Source of the DNA: Apostichopus parvimensis
Taxonomy: Eukaryota; Echinodermata; Holothuroidea; Aspidochirotida; Stichopodidae
Direction of reading: 5' to 3'
DNA length: 64,000 nt
Assembly: GCA_000934455.1 (NCBI GenBank)
Contig: KN886891.1
Location: forward strand, 7,216-71,215
Below are positions 13,276 to 24,061 of the stretch, piece after piece (the stretch's first letter is position 1; every line of letters starts with the position of its first letter). The position numbers were made by a program, and so were the translations under genes. The notes beneath the pieces are model-generated. The model did not search any database. It saw nothing but the letters and a program-made list of their open reading frames with translations, and was not told where the DNA came from.

Positions 13276-13902
13276 AAGTAGTGTGAAAGGCTGTCAAATA
13301 TTTACCAAAGTCTGATAAGATCACAAAAGCTGCAGATTGAAAAAGTTTGACAAAAGAAGGTCGCACTAGATCATTTCAAGAGTTGAAAAACGATGGTAAG
13401 CAAATTTAACCTTATGAAAAATAAATAAGTGATTTTACATATTAATTTAACGCATGAAGCCCATCCAGCTGCTGTTAGATCTCTCGACAACCACACATTA
13501 CTTTAAAATCACCAGAGCAATTTCCTTTTCATACCAAACTCAACAAGTTCAAACACCCATAAGGATTGACTATTCAATGTATGATTCTAAAACAGCAGCT
13601 CCCTCCAAAAAAAATGTTTTTTAGAGCATAAACTAGTCGGCTTGGCAGAGTACATTGACAGCAGCTACTAGAGCCATTCACATGTAGGGCAACAAACATG
13701 GCCTCCTAGAAAGAGGTTACAGACAGAAATAAAAACTTGAAATTCCCTCAAACATCCTCAGGATAATCTCCAGCTGCTCCTTGCTTGGGGTTCATTAAGG
13801 AGAAACTCTTTCTGTCTCTAAGTCCCAAGGAATCGGTTTGAGATAATAAGCTTCTTCTTAATAAGTACTCAGGGATTCGAAAGTAAAATGTTATATTTGT
13901 TA

Positions 13903-13936
13903 TGTATACATATATATATACATATATATATATATA
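13903..13936. repeat. TA-rich microsatellite
   Basis: TATACATATATATATACA followed by a longer TA run. A similar TA/TACA tract occurs at 31121-31165. Confidence 0.85.
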
Positions 13937-14497
13937 CTCCTGAAACAAGATTTGTAAGCTGCTGGTAAGCTGACCTCGTGACCTTGAGATATTATCGACA
14001 CAAGTATGACATCATCAGAATATTTGTATGTAACTGGGAAGGCTTTTATATAGTCAGTGATTGATTTCTTTCACATTTGATAAATAGACAAAAAGTTGCA
14101 ATAACAAGTCAAAAACTATGGCAAGGTCTATCTTTTTCCTTCTTTATTTCTTTGCGGGGGAGGGGGAGGGGGAAGTGGATGGGGCAAGGAGGAGAAAAAA
14201 TATAATGACTTTTAACTAAACTACCATGTTTTCAGTTTTGTAAATATTTCTTTTCTGAAAATGTTTCCACTTTAACACGGCCATAGTGATATTGTACCTG
14301 GCGCTGGGTATTAAACAATGATTCTGAAACAAAGAAATGGAAATGCCCAGCATTTGCACATATCACATATTTCTAATGTCACATGTTAAATATGTGAAGT
14401 ATCATATTATTGCAGACCAGGTCCCATTTGCTCCTTCATGTAGAAGCAGTACCTGAGCCCAATAACATTGCTTTTCGTGGGCAAATGTTTGGAATTT

Positions 14498-14541
14498 GAC
14501 AGACAGACAGACAGGCAGACAGACAGACAGACAGACAGACA
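14498..14541. repeat. (GACA)n microsatellite
   Basis: Eleven GACA tetranucleotides with one GGCA interruption. Confidence 0.95.
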
Positions 14542-16751
14542 TATAAATTGGAAAGACTTCCTGGTCTCTTATGGATAAATTGTGTATACCCTTTCCCTAC
14601 CCATCCATTCAGCCTACTTTTCTATAAAATGCTAAAGACCATTACAGGTCATCATATCTGCTACCGAAACAAACTCGGAGAAGGATAACCATCTAGGAAT
14701 ATATTAATTTAGTATTAGAAGTGAATTCTTCAGAAAGACCATATTAGTGATATTACTTATATCATTTCGACAGTGAAAACAGGTGACAAAGTCCTTTGTA
14801 TGATCTTTGCAAATACATAGTTACACGGTTTGTTCAATTCACAGAGCAAACTGAAATCTATATTGAATGAAATCTTTGACAATGCACCGCACTGTGCCCA
14901 TTGGGAGCCCTGAATATACTGTATGTTTAGTATATAGTATTGGTCAAATTACTGCGAACCATGCCTGCAATGACCCTAAGGAACCAAAAAAAAAAAAAAA
15001 ACGGTACTTTGAAGGTTCTTTACCATCAGGCAGGTGGTAAAATTGACAGAACTAACATACTTCAAAGACTTTCGGAGAGGATGAAATTAGAACTTTGATC
15101 TCCAGCTTCAATTTTGTTAAACTCTGACTTTGATCAGTGTTGAATCTCTAAAGTCTCAAGAGAGAGATAGATACATGCCAATGGGGACTTGAACAAAATA
15201 CAATCTAAATTGAAAATTCAACATTAATTTACCCCAAAGAGGTTCAGGGCCATGTCACAGACTTTATGGAGGGGGGGGGGGTGTGTTAAAGGGATCGGTA
15301 ATTGGTAGAAGATATACCACTTAATATAGAAAAGGAGACAAAGGTGTAGCTTTGATCGCATTGTTAATATAGTGAGTATACATATCAAAACACATTCTTC
15401 ACATATTTTTCCCAGTTTGATAATAAATTGTTGATTAAGTAAGCTTTTTTATTTTTGGGGCGGAGGGGGGTGGGGGCTTTGAACTCAGGGTGGTTTACTC
15501 TCTGCATAAATCCCAGAGCAATACATATCACCTTAAGCTGGACTATTTGAAGTTCCATTACAAAAACATAATGAAATATTTGTATAAGTTTTGAAAAAGT
15601 CTGTTTTACATGGTTGCATGTGATAGGACTTGTATGGAATTATTGTATAAAAGGAATATCATTATTCAGACAATTACTGTAAAGCTTTTCACAATTCCTT
15701 TGATCTATAGCTGTAAGTAAGAAAAAGTTAGGTATAATAGTGGAGAACTGTGAGATTTTTATTGATAAATGACCCTCTAAACATCTGAGGTCCATCAATG
15801 GAAGTGGCTGGACTACTCAGTCTAATACACAGACCTTTAAATCAGTTCCTCAGATATCATAACACAACTGGTTGATGACTTTTATGATCTTACAAATAGA
15901 CAAGTGTAAACAGCGCATCTTAAATTTGTCAAGGAACAAATGGTGTTGAACATCACCCAAGGCAGGTGCTCTGTTGCTTAAAACAAACATGTTTGGGTTG
16001 AATTATTAGAATTCATAAAACAATGGGACTAACATATGTAACATTTAGGCCTGCACTGAAGGGCAGACGACATCAACAATTGAGACCTTAAAGGAGCTTT
16101 CCAGAGACTTGGCATATTTTACAGCTGAATATCTTGAAAACTAGTAAAGCAATTTAGAGACTTTTACTAACACTCATTCTGCTTAAAGTCATAGATTCAT
16201 TAATACTGTAACAGGATTGGGGGGTGGGGGAGGGGGGTCTTGACTGGTTGTCATCAGGGACTGTCCTCTGATAAGAATGACAGCTCCCAGACACAACTTT
16301 TAAACTGGGAATTTCTCCCAAAATGGAACAAGAATATTTTTTTCTTAGCTGTTTGGGAGGGTTGTCCATCACAAAGATCTCTGTCATATTTTAGCCAAAT
16401 ATGATAGTTGGGTTTTGTGTCCCCTTTAACCAGGATACATCAGATAACATGATCTTGAAGCCTTTCATAACATTATTTTGACTCATACTTCAAATTCAGG
16501 CCATGCAATCATATCTGGTCTGAATTCGTGTATGTTTAGGTCTATACCACGACCGCATCATCATTTACCTAGTTCAGTCAGTAGTTTTTCACCTTCCCAA
16601 CTCTTAACGCTAGCCTCATAGAGATCATGCACTTTCATGAATACAAGACAAAATTAAGAAGGCCGAAGAAAACAAGAAAAAAAAAAATGGAAAATTGATC
16701 TTGTGAGCATTTTTGTGGGTATATATGGTTCAACTCTTGTCTGCATTTCAG
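14542..16751. other. Stretch with no supported gene
   Basis: No splice-bounded coding segment was found. Contains an A run at 14987-15001 and G tracts near 15271 and 15460. Likely intron or intergenic. Confidence 0.4.
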
Positions 16752-16843
16752 GGTTCCCCAACTTCACAACAAAATTGGTTGAATTTGCCCCCTATTGTGA
16801 ATTAAATTATGATTTTGAGCCTGGAGAGATGGCTACCACTCCA
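16752..16843 (+). CDS. Candidate internal exon (92 nt), unrecognised protein
   Basis: The exon is preceded by a pyrimidine-containing acceptor (CTGCATTTCAG) and followed by GTAAGA. Only one frame is open. It takes two bases of a split codon and then reads FPNFTTKLVEFAPYCELNYD and on to GEMATTP, ending exactly on a codon (phase 0). Residue use is coding-like, with aromatic, acidic and Pro residues and one potential N-glycosylation site (NFT). I do not recognise the family. It is followed after a short 229-base intron by the phase-0 exon at 17073-17156, and the agreement of phase supports both. A non-coding origin cannot be excluded. Confidence 0.45.
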
Positions 16844-17072
16844 GTAAGAAAAAATAATAAGAATTTAGTCTCTGATGAAAGTTAAAAAGGAAGGGATGGT
16901 TTCAATCAAATGAAGGGGGAGTCAGGTCAGAAATACTTTGTCAAATACTTTAGAAATGAAAATATTAGTATAATCTTACATTTTTTGCCAGAGGGATACC
17001 ATGAAACATTCAATATGCCCCTCATTTATCATCTATGTTATACCTCCTTCTTTTTTTTTATTATTTATTTAG

Positions 17073-17156
17073 ATTGATTATAATACAACGATTATATTTA
17101 GTAAAGGAAATAAAATCATGGCTGGATCACTGAGAGAAAGTTTGCCCAAAATTGAG
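17073..17156 (+). CDS. Candidate internal exon (84 nt, phase 0-0), unrecognised protein
   Basis: A strong polypyrimidine tract and TTTAG acceptor (17050-17072) precede it, and GAG followed by GTAAGTG, close to the ideal donor, ends it. Of the three frames only frame 1 is open; the others hit stops. The 28 residues begin IDYNTTIIFSKGNKIMAGSL and end LPKIE, with another potential N-glycosylation site (NTT). Length is divisible by three, so the exon could be skipped without a frame change. The internal ATG (MAGSLRESLPKIE) means it could alternatively be a first coding exon. The family is unknown. Confidence 0.5.
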
Positions 17157-17161
17157 GTAAG

Positions 17162-17174
17162 TGACCTTTGACCC
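17162..17174 (-). promoter_or_regulatory. DR1-type nuclear receptor half-site pair
   Basis: On the minus strand the bases read GGGTCAAAGGTCA: two AGGTCA-like half-sites in direct repeat with one base between them, the established pattern for RXR heterodimers, HNF4 and COUP-TF type receptors. It lies six bases after the donor of the exon ending at 17156. A single 13-base match can occur by chance in 64 kb, so binding is inference. Confidence 0.35.
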
Positions 17175-18641
17175 CATAGAATAAAAAATACCTTTTGTCT
17201 CAGCTTTACATGAACAATGGATAGTCTTGTTTTTGTGGGGGTTTACTTTCTCTGGAACGGTCATTTCTTGTTCTAAATGTTTTAACCCTCAGCTGATAAA
17301 ATTGTCTTTGGTGCTGGATGACATCAAAATGTTTTAATAAGTCATATCCTCATGGGAGCCCTTTGAAGAATGAAACACCTGGTTTCATTAACTGGGGAAG
17401 TGATGATGTGCATCCATATAAATGATGCCTAGATAAACCTTAGTCTAGGAGAGACACACACATATATACCACTTTAAAGAGGTACCTTCTTCCTTTCATA
17501 AAGTCATACTATTTCAGATTTCCCCAGAGGATCTTAGATGAATTCGATTGTAGGGAAGGACCTTTGAAGGGAAAAATGTGCAGAATGATCTCTTTAATAA
17601 GGAGTATATGGAATCTATAAATATTTACACGATTAATGAGGCAAAGATGCTAGAAAGAACTAAAATATTATGAGACGAGATGAGAGAAAAATAGAATCAG
17701 ACAATTTATTGTCTTAAAACGACTGGAGATGAACTGGGCGAATCCACTTCCACCCTGGTTTATAAATAATCCAACTACTGACGAAGAAACTTAGCTGTTA
17801 TTTAGTCTTGTCAATTCGGGGACTGGGACACAGCACCCTGTCAGAGCGATACTCAGGAATAGGTGAGGTGTGTGTTTGATGTTTCCATTGCTATACTTAG
17901 CCTTGCAAGGTTTGAAGACAAGTGAGAATGGTTTGCAGGTAATCAGGTATATACAGGACGACAATATATATAATGTTTATAGTCACAATCCTTGAAAACC
18001 CGGTTTCATCATGTATGTAATGGTCACTATAATCAACATCTTTAATACACACTTCAATTAGACTCATGCTGAATGTGTTTGGTCAAAGGTCAATGGCTCT
18101 CTAAAACATCGAATAATTCCATATACAGTCAAGACCTCTTAAAGCAGCTTCTTGGGTTTAAGTCTGAAAGTTTACCAAGCAGACAACATAATTTGTGGCT
18201 ACCTCAAAATAATAAATTAATGAAATCTAAACTACCTCCTGCATTGTTGTATCCCATCTCAACAAAGGGAGAAAGGGGAGGAAAGGGGGCAGGGGAGGGA
18301 AGGAGAGGAAAGGACATATTTAAAGCATCAGAAAATTCTCGGAGAATAGAAGAAAAGAGGTGGGGAGGTGGGGGGGATGATGGGTGCACCCCTCTAAATC
18401 AACAGGTACTCTGCAAGATGGCTTCCATTTCTCCAGGTAGAGATGTTAACTGCTATTTAATAGTCCTGGTTGAACCTGACCTGTTCCTACAGTTGACCAC
18501 TACTGAGTGATTCTATCAGTTATTGCTATATGATTACACTGTCCTCATCAGCTTGTCCAGATGACAGAGATATTGTCTTCTACTCATCCTACTGGAGACA
18601 CAATAAGTGTGATTTCTGTCATATTTACTGAGTTGTAACTG

Positions 18642-18673
18642 TCATCATAATCATCATCATCATCATCATCATC
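18642..18673. repeat. (ATC)n microsatellite
   Basis: About ten ATC trinucleotides with one interruption. Confidence 0.9.
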
Positions 18674-19046
18674 TTAAAGCAGGGAGTACAATTCCCAGGA
18701 AGCTAATTGGATAACCTGCCAATAACTGATCTTAATCAGCCAGTTTTTATAAAACACAAGTTACAGGCTCTTCTTCTGCAGGCTCTGCCCTGTACTAACC
18801 ATCAAGTGTGTTTACCTCTCCCCCTTTTTTTTTTCTCCTTCATTTTATTATTATTATTTCTTTTCTTTTTTTACTGCTGTTCAACATTCACCATGGGGTA
18901 GCCGAGGTGACTTTGACAAGAACCAGATGTGGAATGTCAGCAATGGCACCAGCCTGTTCCCTGGGCTGTAGAGAATGCAGGATAGCATATATTACATACA
19001 ACACCGAGTCTTTGAACTTGAAAATATCCATATCAACTTTAACTTC

Positions 19047-19238
19047 TTATGACATCGAAATGTTTGTCTTTCTTTTCTTGGCGGCCTCCAAGGCTTTTTC
19101 CACTTGCACTTTTTGTCTTCGTTTTTTTTGTAAACCTATTTTGGAGTTTACTTTGGAATGAAGTTTGAAGTCTCGATACCTGTTTGCCGATGAATTTCGG
19201 AAGACAAACTTCCGAACGTAGATTCGACGCTTCTCATT
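19047..19238 (-). CDS. Candidate terminal exon, lysine/arginine-rich C-terminus
   Basis: On the minus strand an AATTTAG acceptor (weak pyrimidine tract) is followed by 63 open codons and a TAA at 19047-19049. The predicted end includes RRQKVQVEKALEAAKKRKTN, which has the spacing of an amphipathic, basic alpha-helix, and finishes SMS. Codon choice in the helix (GTG CAA GTG GAA AAA GCC TTG GAG GCC GCC) looks coding. A possible polyadenylation signal (AATAAAA) lies about 200 bases further along the minus strand. There is no similarity I recognise, and a 64-codon open frame alone is weak evidence. It could join in phase to the exon candidate at 21095-21156. Confidence 0.27.
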   Translation of the reverse strand, partial: NEKRRIYVRKFVFRNSSANRYRDFKLHSKVNSKIGLQKKRRQKVQVEKALEAAKKRKTNISMS

Positions 19239-19821
19239 CTAAATTGCACTCTGACCAAGTGGGTTTTAATGGAGAAAAGCTGTCGCAATCGATAGAAAGA
19301 AATTTATTTTCTGTTGCCCTTATGGTGCGAAAGAATTACCGTACAATCACCGCGACTGCCCATGTCAGAATGTTCATTACACAAATGTAAACAAAATAGT
19401 CTACACAATGCCGCTCGATCAAGATTTTAATGCAGTCCAATACTCGTATAGTCTACTTTTTACAATTCCACTGAGGAAACTTCTAAAAACATTCATTGCA
19501 ACGAAAGGAAGGAGATGGGACCTAAAACAGGCTAGCCACAGAAATGAAAGTAGTCCTACTGTCCTAGGCCTAATTGTAGTAAACAAAACAGAGAAATTTG
19601 ATTGGCACATGATCTGTTGGGTGGGGCTTGCAAATTTGTTTGTTGATTGTTTTTGTTCCTTTCTAGAAATTAGGCATGTCCTTCGTTCGGGAATCATGAA
19701 GTTAGTCAATCACCCCGTGAGTCAGTATGCAAGTTCATCCAGCCTGCTCACAGCATGTCAGCGCTTTCTTGCAATCGTATTACTTTACTTGAGAGATGGA
19801 TAAATGGTACAGATCACCGAC

Positions 19822-20190
19822 ATTAGGACCGATGGACAGTGCCCTCTATTAGGACCCATACGACAGTGTCCTCTATTAGGACATATATGCCCTCTTTTAG
19901 GACCGATATGACAGTGCCCTCTATTAGGACCGATATGACAGTGCCCTCTATCAGGACCGATAGGACAGTGCCCTCTATCAGGACCGATATGGCAGTGCCC
20001 TCTACTAGGACCGATATGACAGTGCCCTCTCTTACGACCGATATGACAGTGCCCTCTACTAGGACCGATATGACAGTGCCCTCTATTAGGACCGATATGA
20101 CAGTGCCCTCTATTAGGACCGATATGTCCTCTATTAGGACCGATATGACAGTGCCCTCTACTAGGACCGATATGACAGTGACCTCTATTG
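19822..20190. repeat. 27-bp minisatellite, open on both strands
   Basis: About 14 copies of a 27-base unit with the landmarks GACAGTGCCCTCTA, TTAGGACC and GATAT. Two shortened units each lack six bases, so all length changes seen are multiples of three. As a result both strands stay open: + reads repeats of TVPSIRTDM (frame 19839-20351), and minus reads repeats of ISVLIEGTV (frame 19823-20263). The minus frame begins MFTLVVCKSVQVTVGFLALS, a hydrophobic start resembling a signal peptide. Whether either frame is translated is not shown by the sequence. Confidence 0.9.
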
Positions 20191-21094
20191 AAATGCTGGA
20201 GAGAGAAAGAGCCAAAAACCCAACAGTTACTTGTACAGACTTACACACTACTAAAGTAAACATGTATAGAACATCTGTTTACAATGAGTTCCATGATCTT
20301 GGAAGACAAATAAGAGGCTCAGCAATTAAAAGTGAGATCAGCTTTTTGTAGCATCCGTAAGTATATTTCAACATACACTCACCATTCATTACCCATCTGG
20401 TTCCTATATATCACCAACTGGCCCAGGATTTTGACAAGGTGTTCTTGGAAGAGAAAAGTGCCTGAACATCTCAGGAGGTGGGGGGGGGTGGGTAAACATG
20501 GGACATCAGACCCAGTTGGTAACCTCAGGATCCTTCACAGAAGCAAAATGTTTGCTGGACAATTACTTTGACACAAAATACTAATAAGTTTTTGTAATTT
20601 GTTGATAGTGTCTACACTCAGGAATAATTTTTATTGTCAGGGGTGAGATTTTTCAGGCTTCAAATTTCAGCACACTGAGCCACTGCATATACAGTACAGG
20701 ACTGGCATGCGAGGTATGCAATTCAACCAAATTTGTTTCATGGGGTCAATTTCCTTATTTCTCTTTCTGTCCTTTTTTTAAAATTTTTTAGCAGAATGAA
20801 ATTTATTTTTGCTTCTTAAAAACTGCAGAAAACTTCTTGATAACAGATCTGCAAGACTTCTCCAGTATTTGAAGTATACGTAATATGTCAATAAGTTATT
20901 AAATGTTATCTTTCAGCTCAAAATGCAATCAAATTTACGTTTCTCTTTGCCAATTCCATTGAGTGCAAACTGATACTAATTTATTTTAAATTTTGGCTGT
21001 AAAATGAAATATTTCCAAACACAAAATGAGACACTTTTTCACACATGCCTTTTTGCATCATAAACACTGATCCTCTCTTATCTTCATCATATAC

Positions 21095-21156
21095 CTCCGC
21101 GGTCCTTGCTCGCAATTTTCGGAAGCTTTTACTTTGCATCAATCCCCCAAATGGCT
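21095..21156 (-). CDS. Candidate internal exon (62 nt)
   Basis: On the minus strand a T-rich acceptor (ACAATTTTTTATAG) precedes, and GAG followed by GTATATG ends, a segment whose only fully open frame reads PFGGLMQSKSFRKLRARTAE after two bases of a split codon. It ends in phase 0, compatible with the candidate exon at 19047-19238 on the same strand. The splice donor is of medium quality and the family is unknown. Confidence 0.3.
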
Positions 21157-22689
21157 CTATAAAAAATTGTTTCAAAAGTTATTGCTTGGGAAATTGATCT
21201 GCTTAATTTCTAACAAAGAGAGGCTTGGCTTACATCAGGAAAATAGAGCAGCATTTGGGATACCAACGACAGAGAAGAACAGAGATATTATCCGGCCCGT
21301 AACAAGATAGGATATAAATTGAGACGAAAAGAGCGCTAAATTGGTCGACGAATGTAAACAATGCTAATGAATCAGAACTGAAGTCACTTGAAATGTGCCT
21401 CTTTTAACATCACACTTGCATTACAAGAAAAAAAAATATATACATATAAAAATAAAACACAAAACAGTTTTAGGAGTAGAAGAGGGGGGAGGGGAGAGTT
21501 GTGATACTGATGGTAATTTAATCAACTTTTTAAGGCCTTTTAATTACAAAGACATGTCTTAGACTTATTCATCATGGTAATGGACTTTTCCGCCGACAAG
21601 ATTAATTGTTCCTTCCGACGATTCGACTCTAGTTAGGGTTGGAGGAAATCACGTCCGTGATTGCCTTCAATAAATAACCGATATAAACAGAGCCCGATCG
21701 GATGTCTCAATAACCAATAACAATTGGCGACTAGATTTCATCATCTTAAAATCTCTGATTCCTCCTCGGATGGTGTAAGATGAGAAGGCAGTGTATAAAT
21801 AAAAGTGGAAACATCAGGTGATAAATACTCCCGGAGAGAAAAAAATTAAGTGGTTTTGAGATGGAGAAAGGGGGCTAAAAATAATGATCACTCGCTATTA
21901 CTCTGGTACTGATTTGTAAGATCAAACGACTCCCTCGCAGAAGTGACATGTTAAAAGTCAAAACATGACACATCCTAACTGACAAGGGAAGAGCCATTTG
22001 TCCTCAATTACGCATAAAAGCTATTAAGAAGAACGTAATCCTTTAATAGGAAAAATACAGGTCCATAAATAAACTGTAACAGTGATTCTAGAGTTTGAAG
22101 AGGAATTAAGGAGACCCTCAGTAAGGGAAGAAGCTTTTAGATTATTTTACAATGACAAGTCAATCTCCTTCTTCTTCTTCATATGACCAGTGATTGAGCC
22201 ACATGTATCTATCACACTCAAGCTTTAATTATCAGGCTTTAACAAGAAAAATTGCAGAAAGTTTTAATTCAGAAATATGATTTATAGTAACAGGTATGTA
22301 TAAGGTCATAATCTATACCAACCTATAGAAAACTCATTTAAAAAAAAGTTGCCAAAAGAGTCAACCAAAAATTAAAGGCATACATTAACATTCAATTTGT
22401 TATCAGAGTTTACAGTAAATAGATTAAAAAAAAAATTAAAATTAAACTTCACATCAAACCATCTAATGGAAAACTTTTTATCCATAGTACCATTTTGCCA
22501 TCTTTGTAGCATATAAATTTGCAAAAAAATACCATTTCACTGAAAATTGTAGCATTTGGGGTAACTATATAGGAATCATTTGATAGACATTTTTGTCCCA
22601 ATCAGCATCCCTCCCATCCATGGAACTCATACACAGCACATGTATGTATTCCATCTACTCTGTGTCAACCAGTGTCTTCAAATTAACAT
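21157..22689. other. Stretch with no supported gene
   Basis: Nothing with matched splice sites and coding content was seen. Contains short A-rich runs and a G-rich patch near 21484. Confidence 0.35.
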
Positions 22690-23370
22690 GAACCATTTCA
22701 GTTCATGTGTGTTTGAACCCCCAAAATATGTAGGCCCTGCTAACTTGAAAGTATCCCTACCCCTCCCCCACCCTTACCCCCTGGACCAACTCCCAGTGTC
22801 TCATGAGGGTATTCAATTGTATTTTTGTATTTTGTGTTTGGTTAAATGTTAAGCGCAATGAACCCTGGGGTTTTGCGCTATATAAGCACCGGTGTAATAA
22901 TAATAATAATAATATACTAGTCCTTTGTATTTTTTTACTGTATTCAAGCCAATGTTTCCACCGGGTCCTCAAACTGTAGCTACTATTTCGATTTTCATTT
23001 TTTCTTCCCCATTACCTTTCCCTCAAGTGATATGTCCAGCTGTTTCACTAAAACAATTAGAGGGCCTGGGAATCTAGGTAATAATTTACTGAAACTTTGC
23101 TCTCCCTTTTTTCTCCCCTTCTTGTACTCAATACATATTACATATATGGTAGTCTTATTAACCAAGTATCCACCAGTAAACCATGTAACTCATGTTAGTT
23201 TGGAGCCACAAAAGTTTTAGTATTACTCCCAACTTGACACTATCCCTCCCCTCCCCCTACCTTCCCCTCCCCCAAATCACTAGTAAAAGGCCAGTTTCCG
23301 TATTCAACTGTTTCCACCAAGTCCTCAAACTCTGCTACTCACTTTTCCTTATTCCTCCCCATCACAAAAC
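22690..23370. repeat. Local imperfect duplication (~270 bp apart from insertion)
   Basis: Two segments resemble each other in order: a CCC-rich block after an AACTTGA-A-TATCCCT motif (about 22740-22770 and 23231-23275), then an ACTAGT motif, then GTTTCCACC-GGTCCTCAAACT (about 22951-22977 and 23310-23330) and a TTCCCCATTACC-like end. The first copy carries an extra ~140 bases that end in a LINE-type tail, absent from the second copy. Confidence 0.5.
22776..22914 (+). mobile_element. LINE/SINE 3' tail with GCGCTATATAAG box and (TAA)n end
   Basis: The segment ends AAGCGCAATG, GGTTTTGCGCTATATAAG and a run of TAA repeats. This AAGCGC...GCGCTATATAA block with a short A/T microsatellite end is known from the 3' ends of L2/CR1-like LINEs and SINEs that borrow them. 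It is 5'-truncated or a short SINE, with no coding part visible. The related tail at 55831-55917 supports the repeat call. The exact left end is inferred from the empty counterpart at about 23275. Confidence 0.6.
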
Positions 23371-23695
23371 AATAACCTTACCTATTTACTCATTCCTCCT
23401 ATCGATCCCCCCCCACCCCTTCCCCAGACCACCTCTCTCTCTCACTCTCTTCAAACCTGATCATCTCACCATTTTCCCAAGCATTGCCTTTATATAGTCC
23501 AGTCTATAGAAACATACTTCTTACATATATATATCATTATTCTTCTTCTTCCCCAGATATCTTTAATAATATGTGATGCACATTCACAAGGGCTATGCAA
23601 TTATACTCTCAACTGAATATCTCACAAAATGACATAGCAGTAGAAGTAGTAGTATAATCTTGACACAGACAGCTAAATATATTTCATACAAAACT

Positions 23696-23790
23696 TTAAA
23701 AAAAAAAAAAAAACAGCCAAGAAAAGCAAAAAAAAAAACAAAAAAATATTAAAAAATAGAAAAAAAAAAAAAAAAAAACTAAAGAAAAAG
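23696..23790. repeat. A-rich low-complexity tract
   Basis: About 95 bases, more than 80% A, in runs of 8-19 broken by single C, G or T. Confidence 0.9.
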
Positions 23791-23848
23791 ATAGATTTTT
23801 AGTTTTTTTCTCCTCATCTTGTTGAATCTTACAGGTTCCCCAACTTCA

Positions 23849-24061
23849 TTAGCTCCTCATATTTGTCTGAAGTGCGTCAAGTTGGGCAGGTGCAAGACAA
23901 AACTCATTTGAAACAAGTGTAGAGGGCACAGGTGGCCAAAACGGTCGGACGAGAAATCCTTCCGGCGGCTGACGGGTTTCCCTCATTGTTGTGGCGATAA
24001 TTAATATTGACAAAAGCAAAATACATGGTGATGATTGCCAGGTCTTTCGCTTAATTCTCAC
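23849..24061 (-). CDS. Candidate small secreted peptide (70 aa)
   Basis: A minus-strand frame from ATG (24059-24061) to TAA encodes MRIKRKTWQSSPCILLLSIL and continues IIATT, a good signal-peptide shape: basic start, hydrophobic core, small residues before a likely cleavage near residue 25. The remaining ~45 residues are Pro-rich (RPFWPPVPST) with a single Cys, so no disulfide-rich toxin or growth-factor fold is evident. GC content is higher than in the flanks. A GTAAGA donor lies just after the stop, so this could instead be part of a spliced exon in another frame. No family is recognised and the frame is short enough to be chance. Confidence 0.27.
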   Translation of the reverse strand: MRIKRKTWQSSPCILLLSILIIATTMRETRQPPEGFLVRPFWPPVPSTLVSNEFCLAPAQLDALQTNMRS

